From Lotus japonicus (lineage: Eukaryota > Streptophyta > Magnoliopsida > Fabales > Fabaceae): a stretch of DNA of 64,000 bases. Below, piece after piece: positions 1 through 11,943 of this stretch. Position 1 is the stretch's first letter; the number at the start of each line of letters is the position of its first letter. A program made the position numbers and the translations under genes. The DNA lies in the NCBI RefSeq assembly GCF_012489685.1, contig NC_080043.1:32396743-32460742 (forward strand), read 5' to 3'. The notes beneath the pieces were generated by a model. It was given only the letters and a program-made list of their open reading frames with translations, ran no database searches and had not been told where the DNA came from.

Positions 1-48
1 CAGGGTTCTAAGGAGGTGCTTCTCTATGGCTCTCTTGGACCTAATGGA

Positions 49-1637
49 CAGGGGCGGACCCACAGCAAGTCCAGGGGCTGAACCCCCTGGAAAAAAAAAT
101 TCAACTGACCCCCTATAATATGTTTTTTTTGAACCCTCTGAGTTTTTAGATTTGCACCCAGACCCTCCACTTACTCCTCTCTCACACACTCACATACTCT
201 GCCTTGCCTCTGATACTCACGACTCACGCTCTCAAGTCTCACTCTCACTCTCACGAATCAATTCACGCTCACCACTACCAGTTAGTCACCACGCCCAGAC
301 GACGCCCTCCCCCTCTTCGCCTCTCGCACCCTCAACGACACGGCGACACCACCACCGACCACTACCACGCCTCGCCTTGCCTTCCCTTCGTATGCAGGTA
401 TTTTGTTTTGTTCCTTCTTGAGTTCTTGTAGATGCGTGAATCGTGATTGTCAGAAGGGAAGGAGCGGAGGCTAGGATTTTCTTCAGATGGTGAATGTCTG
501 AAGAATGAGAAATATTTTTATGAAACCCTAGGTTTCAAAATTGGGGGAAATTGATTTTTCTTTCCTGTGGCTAGTTAATGTTTCCAACTCTTCATATAGC
601 TATGCGTTTTGGAGACAAGATATTGTTGGTTAGTTTTGGAGACAATGGTCCTATGCGTTTTGGATATTGTTGGTTAGTTTTGGATATTACAGGGGTTTTT
701 TGTTTCTTGATAAGGAATCTGAGAAAGGATGATGAATCAAAATTTCTTGGAGAGATGCTATATTTTTGTGTATGCTGCTGATTGTTTTTGGAGAGAAGTG
801 CTTTCGACTATACAAGTTCACTTGCTTGCCAAGATGCATGTGTGATGTTATCATACTGCTGCTGATTATACTGATGTTTGACATATAATGATGTTGATCT
901 GGTTTTGGCTTCATTCATATCTACTATATCTCTGATGTGAATTCAAATTACTTGGCTGATCTATCTGAAGATTTGTTAGAAGTATGCGTATAGTGCTAAC
1001 TGATTTCTGCTGAGAAATTGGTCCTGGTTCTACTGATCCTTCTGTCATGGTTAATGTGGGCTGGTAGTATACTGCTGCTGCTACGAATTGGTACTAATAT
1101 CTTGTGATATTTTTCTGGTCCTACTCTCCTCGGAGCGGTGCCATGTCATATTGATTTAAGGTTGTTGGTCCTGCGTTTTTTTCCTGCTTGGGGACAGCTC
1201 CGTGGGATGACCTTATGGTGTTTGCAAGTTTCAAGCTTCATTTTCCCTGCTGTTTTGTCCTTTTTGGAAGGATGTCTTTCTTTACTACACTAGTGTTTAT
1301 GTTTGTTTTGTTTCATGTTATGTTTTCTTTCTTTCTGGTTTGATCTACTAGTTAGTTAGTTTACCTTGGCAAGAGAATATATCTTGCCTTGGTTTCTTCT
1401 CTTTTATTTTGATTGTAATGCTACTGTTTATGCTTTCCTCCTTTTCTTTGTATTCCCTTTTTGGGAGCACAATCTTTTTCCTACCATGATAAGGCTGTTC
1501 TCATGATCTTTCTTATTAATGTCATTTCTATTTTCTCGAGAAAAAAAAAATTATAGTTGTTTTTAATTATATTTTTATCGATGTGCTCATTTGAAAAATT
1601 TGAACCCCCTGACCCTGGGGTCCTGGATCCGCCACTG
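49..1637. mobile_element. Non-autonomous hAT element (Tip100-like ends)
   Basis: The left end CAGGGGCGGACCCA matches the reverse complement of the right end, CAGTGGCGGATCCA. Ends beginning CAGGGGCGGA are known from Tip100-type hAT elements. It is flanked by an 8-bp target duplication, ctaatgga (41-48) and ctaatggg (1638-1645), one mismatch. Removing it restores the copia reading frame. Subterminal sequences rich in aaccccctg lie at both ends. A C-rich leader at about 152-400 ends in a splice-donor-like gcag/gtattt, so this may be a deletion derivative that kept an untranslated first exon. I see no transposase or BED finger coding. Confidence 0.9.
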
Positions 1638-1645
1638 CTAATGGG

Positions 1646-2382
1646 TTTTATCACTTCCCTTCACTTCTACCAGCCAAGACATCAGTTCCTAGCTCTTCTT
1701 CATCTTTTTCATTCAATAAATCTGATGTAACTAAGACATTAGATCCTAGTTTTGTTTCATTCAATAAATCTGATGTACATTTTCATCCTATTGTGAATTC
1801 AGTATCTTTTTCAACTTGACATTCTAGGCTTGGCCATCCTAATAACAATGTAATGAAGCAAGTACTACAATCATGTAACATTCCTATTCCTAATAAAAAT
1901 GAGTTTGATTTTTGCTTCTCTTGTGCTATTGGAAAATCTCATAGGTTGCATGCACCTTCTTCTACTACCATTTATCATAAACAATTACAGCTTGTTCACA
2001 CTGACTTATGGGGACCAGCTCCTCTTCTATCCTTTGGAGGTTATTATTACTACTTGTCTATTGTTGATTCTTTCAGTAGGTATACATGAATATATCTACT
2101 TAAAGCTAAGTCAGACACAACTTCAGTTTTTCAACAGTAGTAGAAGCAAGTTGAAAAAATAGTTTGGTACATCTCTACTTGCTGTTCAATCTGATTGGGG
2201 GGAGAGTATAGGCCTCTCTCTAAATTCCTCGCAGATAATGGAGTAATTCACAGAGTTGCTTGCCCTCATGCTCATCACCAAAATGGTGTAGTTGAAAGAA
2301 AACACCGACACATTGTGGAATTAGGATTAACTCTGTTATCCCAAAATTAGCTTCCTTGCAAATTCTGGGATCAAGCTTTCTA
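1646..2382 (+). pseudogene. copia GAG-pre-integrase and integrase core (broken)
   Basis: After the hAT element the frame continues into the zinc-binding region (HSRLGHPNNN, then CFSCAIGKSHRL) and the DDE integrase core. The first catalytic Asp is in HTDLWGP, the second in QSDWGGEYR, and the Glu region is HHQNGVVERKHRHIVE. A stop follows SFSRYT near 2087 (tga where a Trp codon is expected) and the frame shifts between blocks. The domain stops at CKFWDQAF, where a deletion joins it to reverse transcriptase. No function is expected. Confidence 0.88.
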
Positions 2383-2804
2383 ACAAGCCCCAAGGGCTAG
2401 GTATGAAAAACTAAGATTAGTTTTCCTTCAATTTGGTTTACTCCTAGTAAGTGTGATCCTTCGTTATTCATCTACACCACTTCATCAACCACCTTGTATG
2501 CATTGGTGCATGTGGATGATATAATCCTTACATGGCCTTCTCTTTCCTTGGTCAAAAAGTTTATCACTAAACGAAAAGGTGTTTTTGCCCTAAAAGAGCT
2601 TGGTCAACTTGATTATTTCTTGGGAATTGAGGTCAAGCATCAGCAAAATGGTACTCTCTTGCTCTCTCAAAGAAAATATATCAAAGATCTTATAGAGAGA
2701 GCTAAGATGGAAGACTGCAACCTATCTATTCTCCTATGATTTATGGACTCAAGCTTTCCAAAAGTGGGGATACTGCTACTCAAGATCCAACTTTATACAG
2801 ATCA
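2383..2804 (+). pseudogene. copia reverse transcriptase, C-terminal part
   Basis: It begins with the mid-palm motif APRARYEKL and runs through CDPSLFIY after a frameshift. The polymerase box is YALVHVDDIIL, with the paired aspartates intact, followed by LDYFLGIEV and LLSQRKYIKDL. It ends at LYRS, where the CACTA element begins. The first half of the domain (fingers and first palm motif) is missing because of the fusion to integrase. Confidence 0.88.
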
Positions 2805-5086
2805 CACTACAACAAAAACGGCTTTTAGTGGCAATAAATATTGCCTTTAGCGGCAATAAAGAAAGCCGCTACTTCATTTACCGACAACCACGTGTCAGCC
2901 GTTGTATCGAGGGTCGGTAAAATATTTACCAACAATTTTTCCGCGTGCCGGTAAAGACTAGTGAAATGGCCGGCAAAAATGTTCTATTTTTTGCGGCTAT
3001 TATTTGCGGCCTTTATTACTGCCACTAAAACACATTTTTATTTGTCAACCATGTTCTCCTAGGCAGGCATTTATTATAGCCACTAAAAGCCTTTTTTTTA
3101 ACTCATAGCCACTAAAAGCCTAAAGAGAATTATAAAACTTTATTAATTTCTATATATACATAACAATTTATATTATATGTATTGAATTTGAGTATCAAAT
3201 ATAATAAAATCAAATTTGAAACATCTCAAAAAATTTACATTAATACTCTAACAATAGAAATCTTTGATAATAAGAAATATTGCATAACTAACCCATCAAA
3301 ATTCCTTCGAACCAACACATTTCACCAAACCCACACTAAAATATCAAGTCAGTATTTAGCTATTACAAGTTCATGGGCTTCAAAATAATACCATGTCTCA
3401 AGTGTACTAACATTCAAATCTAGTATATACTATCATTTTTGTTCCAACAACTTGATCATAACATAAAGACATAATGCAATAGTATGTAATTCATGAACAA
3501 ATTCTTCAGCATTTAATCCTAGTGAAGTCTTCCAGAGTTTGATTTCTCAAAATCAAAGAGTATGCCCTGAAATCATTATATAAAAAGAATATATTAGTCC
3601 AATGATACACAAATCATAATCCATAATGTAAGCAAATAGAAACTTTGATTTATGTACCTTCATTGTAAATGGAAATGTTACAGATATAGATGCAAAAGTG
3701 AACCTGAGAAAAGTTATTATTGATACCTTAATCCAAAGTAGTGAACAATCAAAGTTTCTCTAACCATTTATGTGCCTTCATGGGCACTGTTAGTGTTAGC
3801 ATCAGGTGGAACCTAATAAAATAATAGTAAGACATGATATATATAAAACTTACACTATATCATCAAAAGTTTAACAAATATGTTTATAAGAAGTCTTACT
3901 TGTCCAAATAAGCTTCCGCTAAGGTTATGAAGCATAGATAAATCTGTAGGAATAAATTTGCACATCACTTGCCTCATGAAAGATAATTCTAACAGCAACC
4001 TTTCTTGATTTTGTTTCATCATGGTCATCTCTTCATCTTGTTTTTCCTTTAGCTCCTTCATCTGCTTAATTTCTTCATCATATCTTTCATTCGAACCTTT
4101 CATCTCTTGCTCTAATCTTTGGAACATGTCTCTAGATAAATTGTTCATAGAGATATTCCCTGATAAAGATTTAGTACCCCACAACGTAGAAGGAGTTGGA
4201 CCAAGTCCTAAACCACGAACATAGCCACTTCTTTCAGGTCCAAACACTTGGGTATACACATCCCCTTCCCAAGCAACACTACCATCAGACTGTTCATTAG
4301 AAGTCCTTCCGTTGTTCAATTTTTCTTGTATCATATCCTAAGAATTACATAAATTGAAATATATAACCCATATAATAAACATTCAAGATATATAATCAAA
4401 TAACCACACACATATAACTTCTAAATGATATAATTGAAAGAGGAATCTCACCACAGTTTTTGCAGAAACCTCATCTAATGGTCTACCATCTTTGCGTTTC
4501 TTATGAGTTAACATGAAAACTTCTGCTCGTGTAGGCTCTATCCCATCTGTGGCCTACAAAATAATTGATGTTAAATTCTTATCTACCTGTACAATTTGTC
4601 CATGGCATGAGAAATAAAAACTACCAACAGAAAATCACCAGTACAAATAGCTCAAATTTTATTCAGTTACAATACAGAAAACCCAACCTAATGCATGTGC
4701 TGTCATGTTTTAAATAATTGGACTCATTCAAAGAACCAAAGCATTTGCATAACATCTCTTCATCCATTAGCATTCCTATACTTTTGGATCCTCCGGTGTG
4801 AGGCATTTGTTGCTTTGCTCTATTGCTTCTATTTACCTGACTACGCTTCTGTTGTTAAATAAAAATATAATCACATAACTAATTTATACAAACAAAGAAA
4901 CAATTAGTGATTTCAAAAGAAAATATAAAAATATTATGTTTTATTAAAGGAATTTTTCAAAATTGTTACCTTTGCTTTATCAGAAAGCCAATAAGAGACC
5001 AAACCAATCCATTGGTCCCTAGGTATACGATTTGGTCTATTTTTCAGTAAGGTGTCTCTCGTCTTATACATTGTCATATACAATGC
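2805..5086 (-). mobile_element. CACTA (En/Spm-type) transposon, one end lost
   Basis: The left end is cactacaacaaaaacggc, the CACTA signature, followed by subterminal tttagtggc/tttagcggc repeats. Inverted versions (gccactaaaa) recur at 3017-3120. It sits inside the copia frame between LYRS and LQYFTITR. The opposite end with tagtg is absent. Instead there is a 16-bp direct repeat at 5049-5064 and 5087-5102, so the right end was probably lost with a small filler duplication. A TNP1-type gene on the minus strand supports the class. Confidence 0.85.
3768..5040 (-). pseudogene. CACTA accessory protein (TNP1 / Transposase_24 type)
   Basis: Minus-strand exons, in order: about 5040-4970 (RDQWIGLVSYWLSDKAK); about 4850-4690 (SNRAKQQMPHTGGSKSI, then MLMDEE); about 4553-4452 (DGIEPTRAEVFMLTHKKRK); 4334 to about 3899 (VFGPERSGYVRGLGLGPTPS, then a charged coiled-coil with repeated MKE/MMKQ); and a last exon 3812-3768 ending HEGT-stop. 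Introns have plausible gt/ag borders. This architecture is typical of the plant En/Spm-related transposase family that accompanies TNP2. The N-terminus is missing at the truncated end of the element, so it is probably not functional. Confidence 0.8.
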
Positions 5087-5090
5087 AAGG

Positions 5091-5694
5091 TGTCTCTCGT
5101 CTACAATACTTTACAATTACAAGGCTTGAACTCAGTTATTCAGTCAATAAGGTCTACTAATTCATGGAAGCACCTCAAGAAGATCATTGGCAAGCTCTCA
5201 AAATGATTCTTAGATATCTAAAAGGCACTCAACATTTTGGTCTTCATCTAAAAAGGGCAACTCCTAATGTTTCTCTCTCACTGGTGAGCTATTGTGATGC
5301 TGATTGGGCCAATGATCCAGATGATAGAAGATCTACATCCGGTGCAAGCATTATTCTAGGTCCAAATCTTCTTACTTGGTGGTCTAAAAAGCAAACAGTG
5401 GTAGCTATGAGTAGTTGTGAGGCTGAAAATAGAAGTCTAGCAGCTGCTACATCAGATCTTCTTTGGATTCAGTCTCTTCTACAAGAACTCAAGGTTGCCA
5501 CATTAATACCAACCATCCTATGTGATAATCAGAGTGCAGTCATGCTTTCACATAATCCTGTTTTACATTCCAGAACTAAGAATATGGAACTAGACCTTTT
5601 CTTTGTGCGAGAAAATGTCATTGCTAAGCAGTTAAATGTTCTGCATGTTCCAGCTCAAGATCAAGTGGCAGATGTGCTTACAAAGCCTTTGTGA
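5091..5694 (+). pseudogene. copia RNase H domain
   Basis: The copia frame resumes as QYFTITR and runs to TKPL-stop. RNase H motifs are clear: the first Asp in SYCDADWANDPDDRRSTSG, the Glu in SSCEAENRSL, and the third Asp in LCDNQSAVMLSHNP. The motif usually reading KHIELD is KNMELD here, so the His is replaced by Asn. The longest intact stretch is 5164-5694. It lies directly upstream of the purine tract and 3' LTR, as expected. Confidence 0.92.
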
Positions 5695-5751
5695 ACAACT
5701 TCTTTTCAACAATTAAGGTCCAAACTCACTCTGACTGATCTTCACAGTTGA

Positions 5752-5995
5752 GTTTGAGGGGGGAGTATTAGAGATAAGATGTAGGATTGAGTTAACAACT
5801 CCTAAAAGTCAGCTATGCTGACTATTATAATTAATGTTAACTACTCTTGTGATTAGTGTTAGTTAGTTTATCTAACTTTTGTTAGTTGGATAATGATTGT
5901 TCTTGTATAAATATGAATTATTTTCTCTGTAACAACTACCAATAATAATAACAGTTTTCAGTTGAAAGATTTTCTCTCTCTACTCTCACTCTCTA
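5752..5995 (+). repeat. Purine tract and 3' LTR of the copia element
   Basis: The tract tttgaggggggag (5753-5765) precedes an LTR whose first bases read tattagagataag, a likely decayed tgttagag start. A TATA-like box TATAAATA lies at 5906-5913. The LTR fades into pyrimidine-rich sequence near 5995, where the first copy of the tandem triplication starts. A clean ...aca terminus is not visible, so the right border is approximate. Confidence 0.7.
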
Positions 5996-6184
5996 GCCCA
6001 TTACCTATGTAAGGTTTAAATGAGAATGTATCTGATAACTACATTTTCTTTCTTATGACTAGTTTTTTTTAGTTTTTCCACATCTTCTACCCTTTATTTT
6101 CAAAAAAAAAACATAAAAATAGTACGATGTGTTTTTACAATAAAAAAACATACTAATATAAACTAAAAAAAACATACTAAAATA

Positions 6185-6728
6185 TTAACTTAAAAAACAG
6201 AAAACATAAATAGATGAGAGAGTCATGGTCATCAGTGAGTTAAGACGCAATTTTAATGTCTCATTCGTTGTCTTACTGCTGCTCCTCCCGTAGTAAAATA
6301 TGACCTGCTCTAGCTTTCTTGTAGAACCTATATTAATCAACAGAAATGATAAGAAATAAACCAAACATGGAATTAACATAGTAGACTAAGTATAAGTCAT
6401 CTATATCAAGTAACTATACAAAACGATTCAGAAACATAAAAGAAAGGGCAACGACATATGAAATAATATCGCTCTTGTGTCCCGTCTCAAATAACAAACC
6501 CGTAATGTAAATAAACAGAGCCACTGATATGGTAAGTAGACAAATAACCAAATTAAGATTTCTGACTTCAATTATAATGGAGTTGTCAAGCTGACAACTA
6601 GAGTTACCATTCAGAAAATCAGTAAATTTTCCAATAGTGAATGAGAGTGAGTGGGACACCTGAAAAAAAATAACCCTTAGAAAAAATTTATATAGATCGT
6701 CTTTCCTCACTCTATCTCCAACCCACAC
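6185..6728 (-). pseudogene. Unrecognised membrane-protein gene fragment (repeated three times)
   Basis: On the minus strand, an exon-like stretch reads ...FFQVSHSLSFTIGKFTDFLN, then a hydrophobic segment LVICLLTISVALFIYITGLL, then SYVVALSFMF. A second exon-like block reads FYKKARAGHILLREEQQ and then meets a stop. Counterparts lie at about 7300-7760 and 8400-8840, again with stops or frameshifts. The same protein reading is kept across three diverged copies and there are splice-like borders, so this is probably the true coding strand of a captured gene. I do not recognise the family. Confidence 0.5.
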
Positions 6729-7826
6729 CGGATCAAGCTCCTCTACTAAATCTAGGGGAGAAATATGAGGAAGTGGAAGATAAGACCACAGAGTACAGTG
6801 AGAATGTGGAGACCAAAGCTACAGATGTGGATGATGTGGAAAGGAAGGCTTCTGACCTTAACGATTCCGACTAGGTGCATTTGGCTTAGTTTTTTTTTTA
6901 CTCTGTTTGATACGTACAATATATTTTCTTTATGCTTACATGATTAGTATATGAACTATTTGATGATATAGTTTGGCTTAGTTTGATCTCATCATTGTAC
7001 TATCTGCTATTTGTGTTAAATCACTCTCACTTTCTGTGTTAGGGTTTATATCTCTAGCCATTACCTATGTAGGGTTTAAATGAGAATGTGTTTGATAACT
7101 ACATTTTCTTTCTTGTGACCAGTGTTTTAGTTTTTCCTCCTCTTCTACCCTTTATTTAAAAAAATTAACATAAAACTAGTACAATATGTTCTTACAATAA
7201 AAAAAACGTACTAATATAAACTAAAAAAAACATACTAAAATATTAATATAAAAAAATAGAAAAAATAAATAGATGAGACAGTTATGTTAATCAGTGATTA
7301 AGACGCAATTTTAATGTCTCGTTTGTTGTCTTGCTGCTGCTCCTCCTGCAATAAATGATGACCTGCTCTAGTTTTCTTGTAGAACCTATAACAATCAACA
7401 GAAAATGGTAGGAAATAAAACAAGCATGGAATTAACATAGTATAGTAAGTATAAGTCCTATATATTAAGTAACTCTACATAATATTGGTCTCATGTCAGA
7501 AACATAAAAGAAAGGGCAACGACATATGAAATAATATTGGTCTCGTGTCCAGTCTCAAATAACAAACCTGCAATGTAAATAAATAGAGTCACTGATATGG
7601 TAAGTAGCTAAATAACCAAATTGAGATTTATGACTTCAATTATGATGGAGTTGTCAGGCTGACAGTTAGAGTTACCATTCAAAAAATCAGTAAATTTTCC
7701 AATAGTGAATGAGAGTGAGGGGGACACCTGAAAAAAGTAACCCCTAGAAAAATTGATATAGATCGTCTTTCCTGACTCTATATCTAAAATTTCTAGAAAC
7801 CGACATTTGAACTCCTAATCATTGTT

Positions 7827-8216
7827 GTGGGCGACGTCCTCTTCAAGAGCTCTCGTGTTGTGCACGGCATGGAAGACCAGATGAAGGCTCAAAAGAAGCC
7901 TCATAAGACATTATCCCACACCGTATCTAGATCTGGATCCGGATCTCGATCGGGATTAGGCTCCTCTACTAAATCTGGTGAGAAATATGAGGAAGTGGAA
8001 GATAAGACTACGAAGTACAGTGAGGACATGAAGGCCAAAACTGATGATGTGGATGATGCGGAAGGGAAGGCTTCTAACCTAGACGATTCTGATTACTGTC
8101 TGCTATTAGTGTTAAAGCACTCTCACTTTTCTGTGTTAGGGCTTGTATCACTAGCCCATTACCTATGTAGGGTTTTAATGAGACTGTGTTTGATAACTAC
8201 ATTTTCTTTCTTGTGA
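7827..8216 (+). pseudogene. Charged ORF in triplication copy 2 (unrecognised)
   Basis: The reading includes HGMEDQMKAQKKPHKTL, a Ser/Gly/Arg-rich stretch, then EKYEEVEDKTTKYSEDM and an acidic tail. A partial counterpart is at about 6738-6874 in copy 1, where the frame differs and a stop follows NDSD. Hydrophilic, with no domain I recognise. It could be the 5' part of a gene fragment carried with the membrane-protein piece, or simply open by chance. Confidence 0.35.
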
Positions 8217-9460
8217 CTAGTGTTTTAGTTTTTTCCACATCTTCTACCCTTTATTTTCAAAAAAAAAAATACAATATGCTCTGACAATAAAAAAGCATAC
8301 TAATATAAACAAAAAAAATTAAAATATTAATCTAAAAAACATAAAAAATAAATAGATGAGACGATCATGATCATTAGTGGGTGAATACACAATTTTAATG
8401 TCTCATTTGTTGTCTTGTTGCTGCTTCTCCCGTAATAAAAGATGACTTGCTTTAACTTTCTTGTAGAACCTATGAGCTATGACAATCAACATAAATGATA
8501 GAAAATAAAACAAGCATGAAATTAACATAATAGAGTAAGTATACGTCGTCTATATCAAGTAATTCTATAAAACGTGTCAGAAACATAAAAGAAAGGGCAA
8601 CGACATATGAAATAATATTGGTCTCGTGTATCGTCTCAAATAACAAACCCGCAATGTAAATAAACAGAGCCACTGTTATGGTAAGTAGATAAATAACCAA
8701 TTGAGATTTCTGACAAGCTTACAGCTAGAGTTACCATTTATAAAATCAGTAAATTTTCCAATAGTGAATGAGAGTGAGGGGACACCTGAAAAAAGTAACC
8801 CTTAACAAAATTGATATAGATCGTCTTTCCTCACTCTATCTCTAAACTTTCTAGAAACCGACATCTAAAAAACTTGACCCTTATCGAGCATAAAGTTAAA
8901 GATTTTGTTTAAAGCTGATTCAATCTTTTGTTTTTTTTTTCCGATTAGTTTTACAATGCATTAGAGCTGAAACCTCTTTTGTGGAGTTTTTTTGTAGCTT
9001 GAGTTTGAGATCGTACACTAGTCCAGGAGGCTTAGAAGAATGGAGCCTAAAATGTATCCAGAGCTTGAGATCATATAATGAATTTGTATTATATTAACTT
9101 AAGAAAACGTTTTAGCACTCTAAATAGATTTATATGAAATAGAATAAATTTACAAACTTTTAGTACACTTTTAAATAAAATGTATAATTTCATTAAAATT
9201 TTGTATAAAGTAGATTACACAATATAATTAAGATTATTTATGTAGTCAAACTGAGTCATCCATCCGTTGACTGTATCATGTATATTTATGTTTGTTATAA
9301 CAAAATAATCAAATTTAAAATGATATATTGTTACAACAAACTTAAATTATTTAATCAGGGTGATATATTGCTCATCTTGCTTACATAAATTGTTTTAATT
9401 ATATTGTGAGATATATTTAATATAATTTTTTTGATAAAATCAAAATGAAAACAATGATTA

Positions 9461-9488
9461 TGTGCATCGCACGGGGGTTAATCACTAG
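9461..9488 (+). mobile_element. Helitron-type 3' terminus (plus strand)
   Basis: A short hairpin gtgcatcgcac (9462-9472) followed by gggggttaatca and CTAG/T (9485-9489) matches the Helitron 3' end: a hairpin about 10-12 nt before CTRR, inserted before T. The element body would lie to the left and might include the tandem triplication. I could not find a matching 5' TC end, so its length is unknown. Confidence 0.6.
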
Positions 9489-9504
9489 TAATAGCTAAAA
9501 TGTA

Positions 9505-9595
9505 AAAATTAGTTGGATGGGTATCAAATGAAGGACCTGAGGATGAATAGGGAGCGCATAAACCGCTAGACTAACTTAGTTATTGATACTGACAA
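9505..9595 (-). mobile_element. Possible tRNA-derived SINE remnant
   Basis: On the minus strand, tagtctagcgg fits an internal box A, and about 35 nt later tttgatacccatc resembles a decayed box B. There is no clear poly-A tail or target duplication. A chance match is possible. Confidence 0.3.
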
Positions 9596-11943
9596 CAAAT
9601 GTACTTATATATTAACATTAATCTTGTTTATAAATAATTAATAATATAATTATTGTAAAAACAGTCAAACTTGTGATTCATAGGTTGACCCATTTACTCG
9701 ACACTTCGATGGAGTACATGTCCAATATGAGTTTTAAAGCACTATAATGAAGCATGGGCGACAACTGCATCAAGCTCAATAGGGGTTCTGCACTGGTCAT
9801 CCGCATCTCGAGTATCGACTCTCCTATAATTTTAAAATGTTTAAGTAGTATTCAATGAACATTGGCTAAAAAGCAAATGCTAAAAGAACAAAAGAAGTGA
9901 TTCCTTTCCCAAAATAAAGGTTTTGAGTTCTGCTAGAGTACCAATTTTTTGCATTCCGTTAAATGTACAAGGTGCTTGATTATTCGGTTCACTTAATGCA
10001 TAATAAAATAGTGAATTGTTTATGAATTCTAGCATCTGTCGCTAATCTTGGCCTCGAGAAATGACCATATTTCCCCTTCCTATAACACATTCTATGTCCG
10101 TGCCAAAATGCTCGCAAAGTCTGGTTGATGCGCTTGATGGGCAAATTTGATCAAGGGCTTGGTTTTTTCGCCAAATGTTGAATGACAAGTTTTTTAACAA
10201 GGATATAGGTTGTGGGTTCTAGGTTTTTAGTGTTCTGGATTCTAGAGTTGAGTTTTCTTGGTGTTGAGCTTGGTAAAATTTAGTTCTAGTCTCTCAAGTC
10301 TCAACTGATATATCACTCATTATGTCACCTATCACGTCATCTTTTATGTGATGAGGTAGATGATGTGTCTGCCACCGCCACATAGTCGTTTATCGGGCAT
10401 GCAACTACTTCAGGTATCAAGATCCTGTGATCCTAAAGGGTGTTTCATTTTCTCTAATAAGATTGTGTAATGTCAATTAAAAACCATTATAAATGTCATT
10501 CCATGTATTTTTCTAATTAATATATCATAGTTTTATTAATTAAGACAAAAAAATGAGACAACATTTGACAACAAAAGATCTCGAGTCTTACTTCATCTAA
10601 CCTCAACAAGAGTTAATCAACAAAACTAACATTTTCTTTAATTGTGGGGGGACCAAAATACAACTATTTTCCAGTGAGAGATGAAAACTAAAAGGGAATT
10701 GATATTGCCACCACCCCAACATCTATTCATGCCACTCCTAATATCGTGAAACCCGAAAACACCCTTAATTATTTTTTTGTTCGCACGTTACCTATGCACT
10801 TTGTAATTGCTTTATAAACGCTGGATATGTAGCCACATCCTACTATTCATGCTCTTGAACAAGGAAGAAATTTTGAAGAATTCTCTAGTGAAAAGGGATG
10901 TGGAATTCAACTAAAATGAGGAAGAAGGAGATGAAATTTCTTAATGAAATATTCATTAAAGAGGTCTCTATTTATAGGAGTAGAAAAAGAAAGAGTTCAT
11001 GAGCCCCTAAAGCCTCACGATAGGCACACAACACTAAGAGATATGAGATAAGTTTTGTTTCTAATTCTCATCACTTATCATCAACTAAAATCAATTTTCT
11101 TATCTCTAAAAATAGTTCAAATAATACTAGATTATCTTCTAAAAATAAATATTAACACTAATGTTGTGAATTAATATTTATTATTCATTTTCCCCAACTG
11201 AATCCAACCATATCTCTTAATTCAAAATTATACCTAGTAAAAAATTGAGTTAGAACTGAAACCTCTAAAATTAATTCAAATAATTATATATTAATTCCTA
11301 AAATTCAAAATAATATTACAAATTATTTTTCGGAAATAAATTTATTTTAATTAATTTTTTTATCTCAATCTTATCTCTTAATTAAAATAAGAGATAACCA
11401 TATTTTCTCCCAATAAATCATAAAATAACTAAAACAATTATTTAAAATGAAATATAATTTTTTTGAACGTAAATGAAATATAATTATACTTTAAAGATAA
11501 TCTACAACTATTATCTCTAAATATAATACTCGATTTCCCACATTTATTTCATAATTTATAATAAATAAGAACCTTATCTGCTTAAAAACTAAATTTAAAA
11601 CTGACACCTCATAAGTACTTTCAAAAACTCTAAAACCGTGAGGAGGTGGAAGAAGATCTGAAATGATGAAAGTGAAATTTAAATGGGCTGACAAGTGGTT
11701 TAAAGGGAAAATTTGAAATGAAAGTGAGGTGGTAGGTGTTTTGATAAGTTATTTTAGAAGGATAATTTAGTCTTTTCGCACTCTTAAGGGTGATATAAAT
11801 AAATTTTTTTTTGAACTCAGGGTGATATAAATATAATTAGATGCGAGTGATAGGAATAAAAATGCATAAACTAAAATTCACCCATTTACCCTGAAAAAAA
11901 CTTATTTAACTCATTTTGTTTTATTCTTTTTTCTTATTATTTA
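9596..11943. other. AT-rich intergenic stretch without a gene
   Basis: No conserved coding frame, RNA gene or transposon domain was seen on either strand. There are AT-rich runs and short homopolymers. The ORF at 11491-11694 (-) has the composition of random AT-rich sequence. Confidence 0.6.

Larger units (their letters stand above)
1..5995 (+). mobile_element. Ty1-copia retrotransposon remnant, nested by two DNA transposons
   Basis: Pieces of a copia polyprotein lie in the expected order on the plus strand: GAG-pre-integrase, integrase, part of reverse transcriptase, RNase H, a purine-rich tract (5752-5765) and a 3' LTR. The 5' LTR and gag lie outside the window. The frame reads QGSKEVLLYGSLGPNG up to base 48 and resumes after the hAT element as GFYHFPSLLPAK. 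A second break at 2805 to about 5086 is a CACTA insertion. An internal deletion fuses integrase to the second half of reverse transcriptase near 2383. Stops and frameshifts make it dead. The domain order is directly visible. Confidence 0.92.
5996..8880. repeat. Three tandem copies of a 1.06-1.10 kb segment
   Basis: The same landmark (ttacctatgt followed by an agggttt-like stretch) occurs at 6001, 7061 and 8159, giving periods of 1060 and 1098 bp. Copies 1 and 2 carry both the minus-strand membrane-protein-like fragment and a plus-strand charged ORF. Copy 3 stops near 8880 before the charged ORF. Divergence between copies is modest, with small indels. The block abuts the copia LTR on the left and leads towards a Helitron-type 3' end at 9488 on the right. 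Confidence 0.88.

Noticed and set aside
152..421. ORF at the left side of the hAT element
   Set aside because: Ser/His/Pro-rich reading from a C-rich leader that ends in a splice-donor-like site. No transposase similarity.
3182..3388. Plus-strand ORF inside the CACTA element
   Set aside because: AT-rich and unrelated to transposase. The coding strand of the element is minus.
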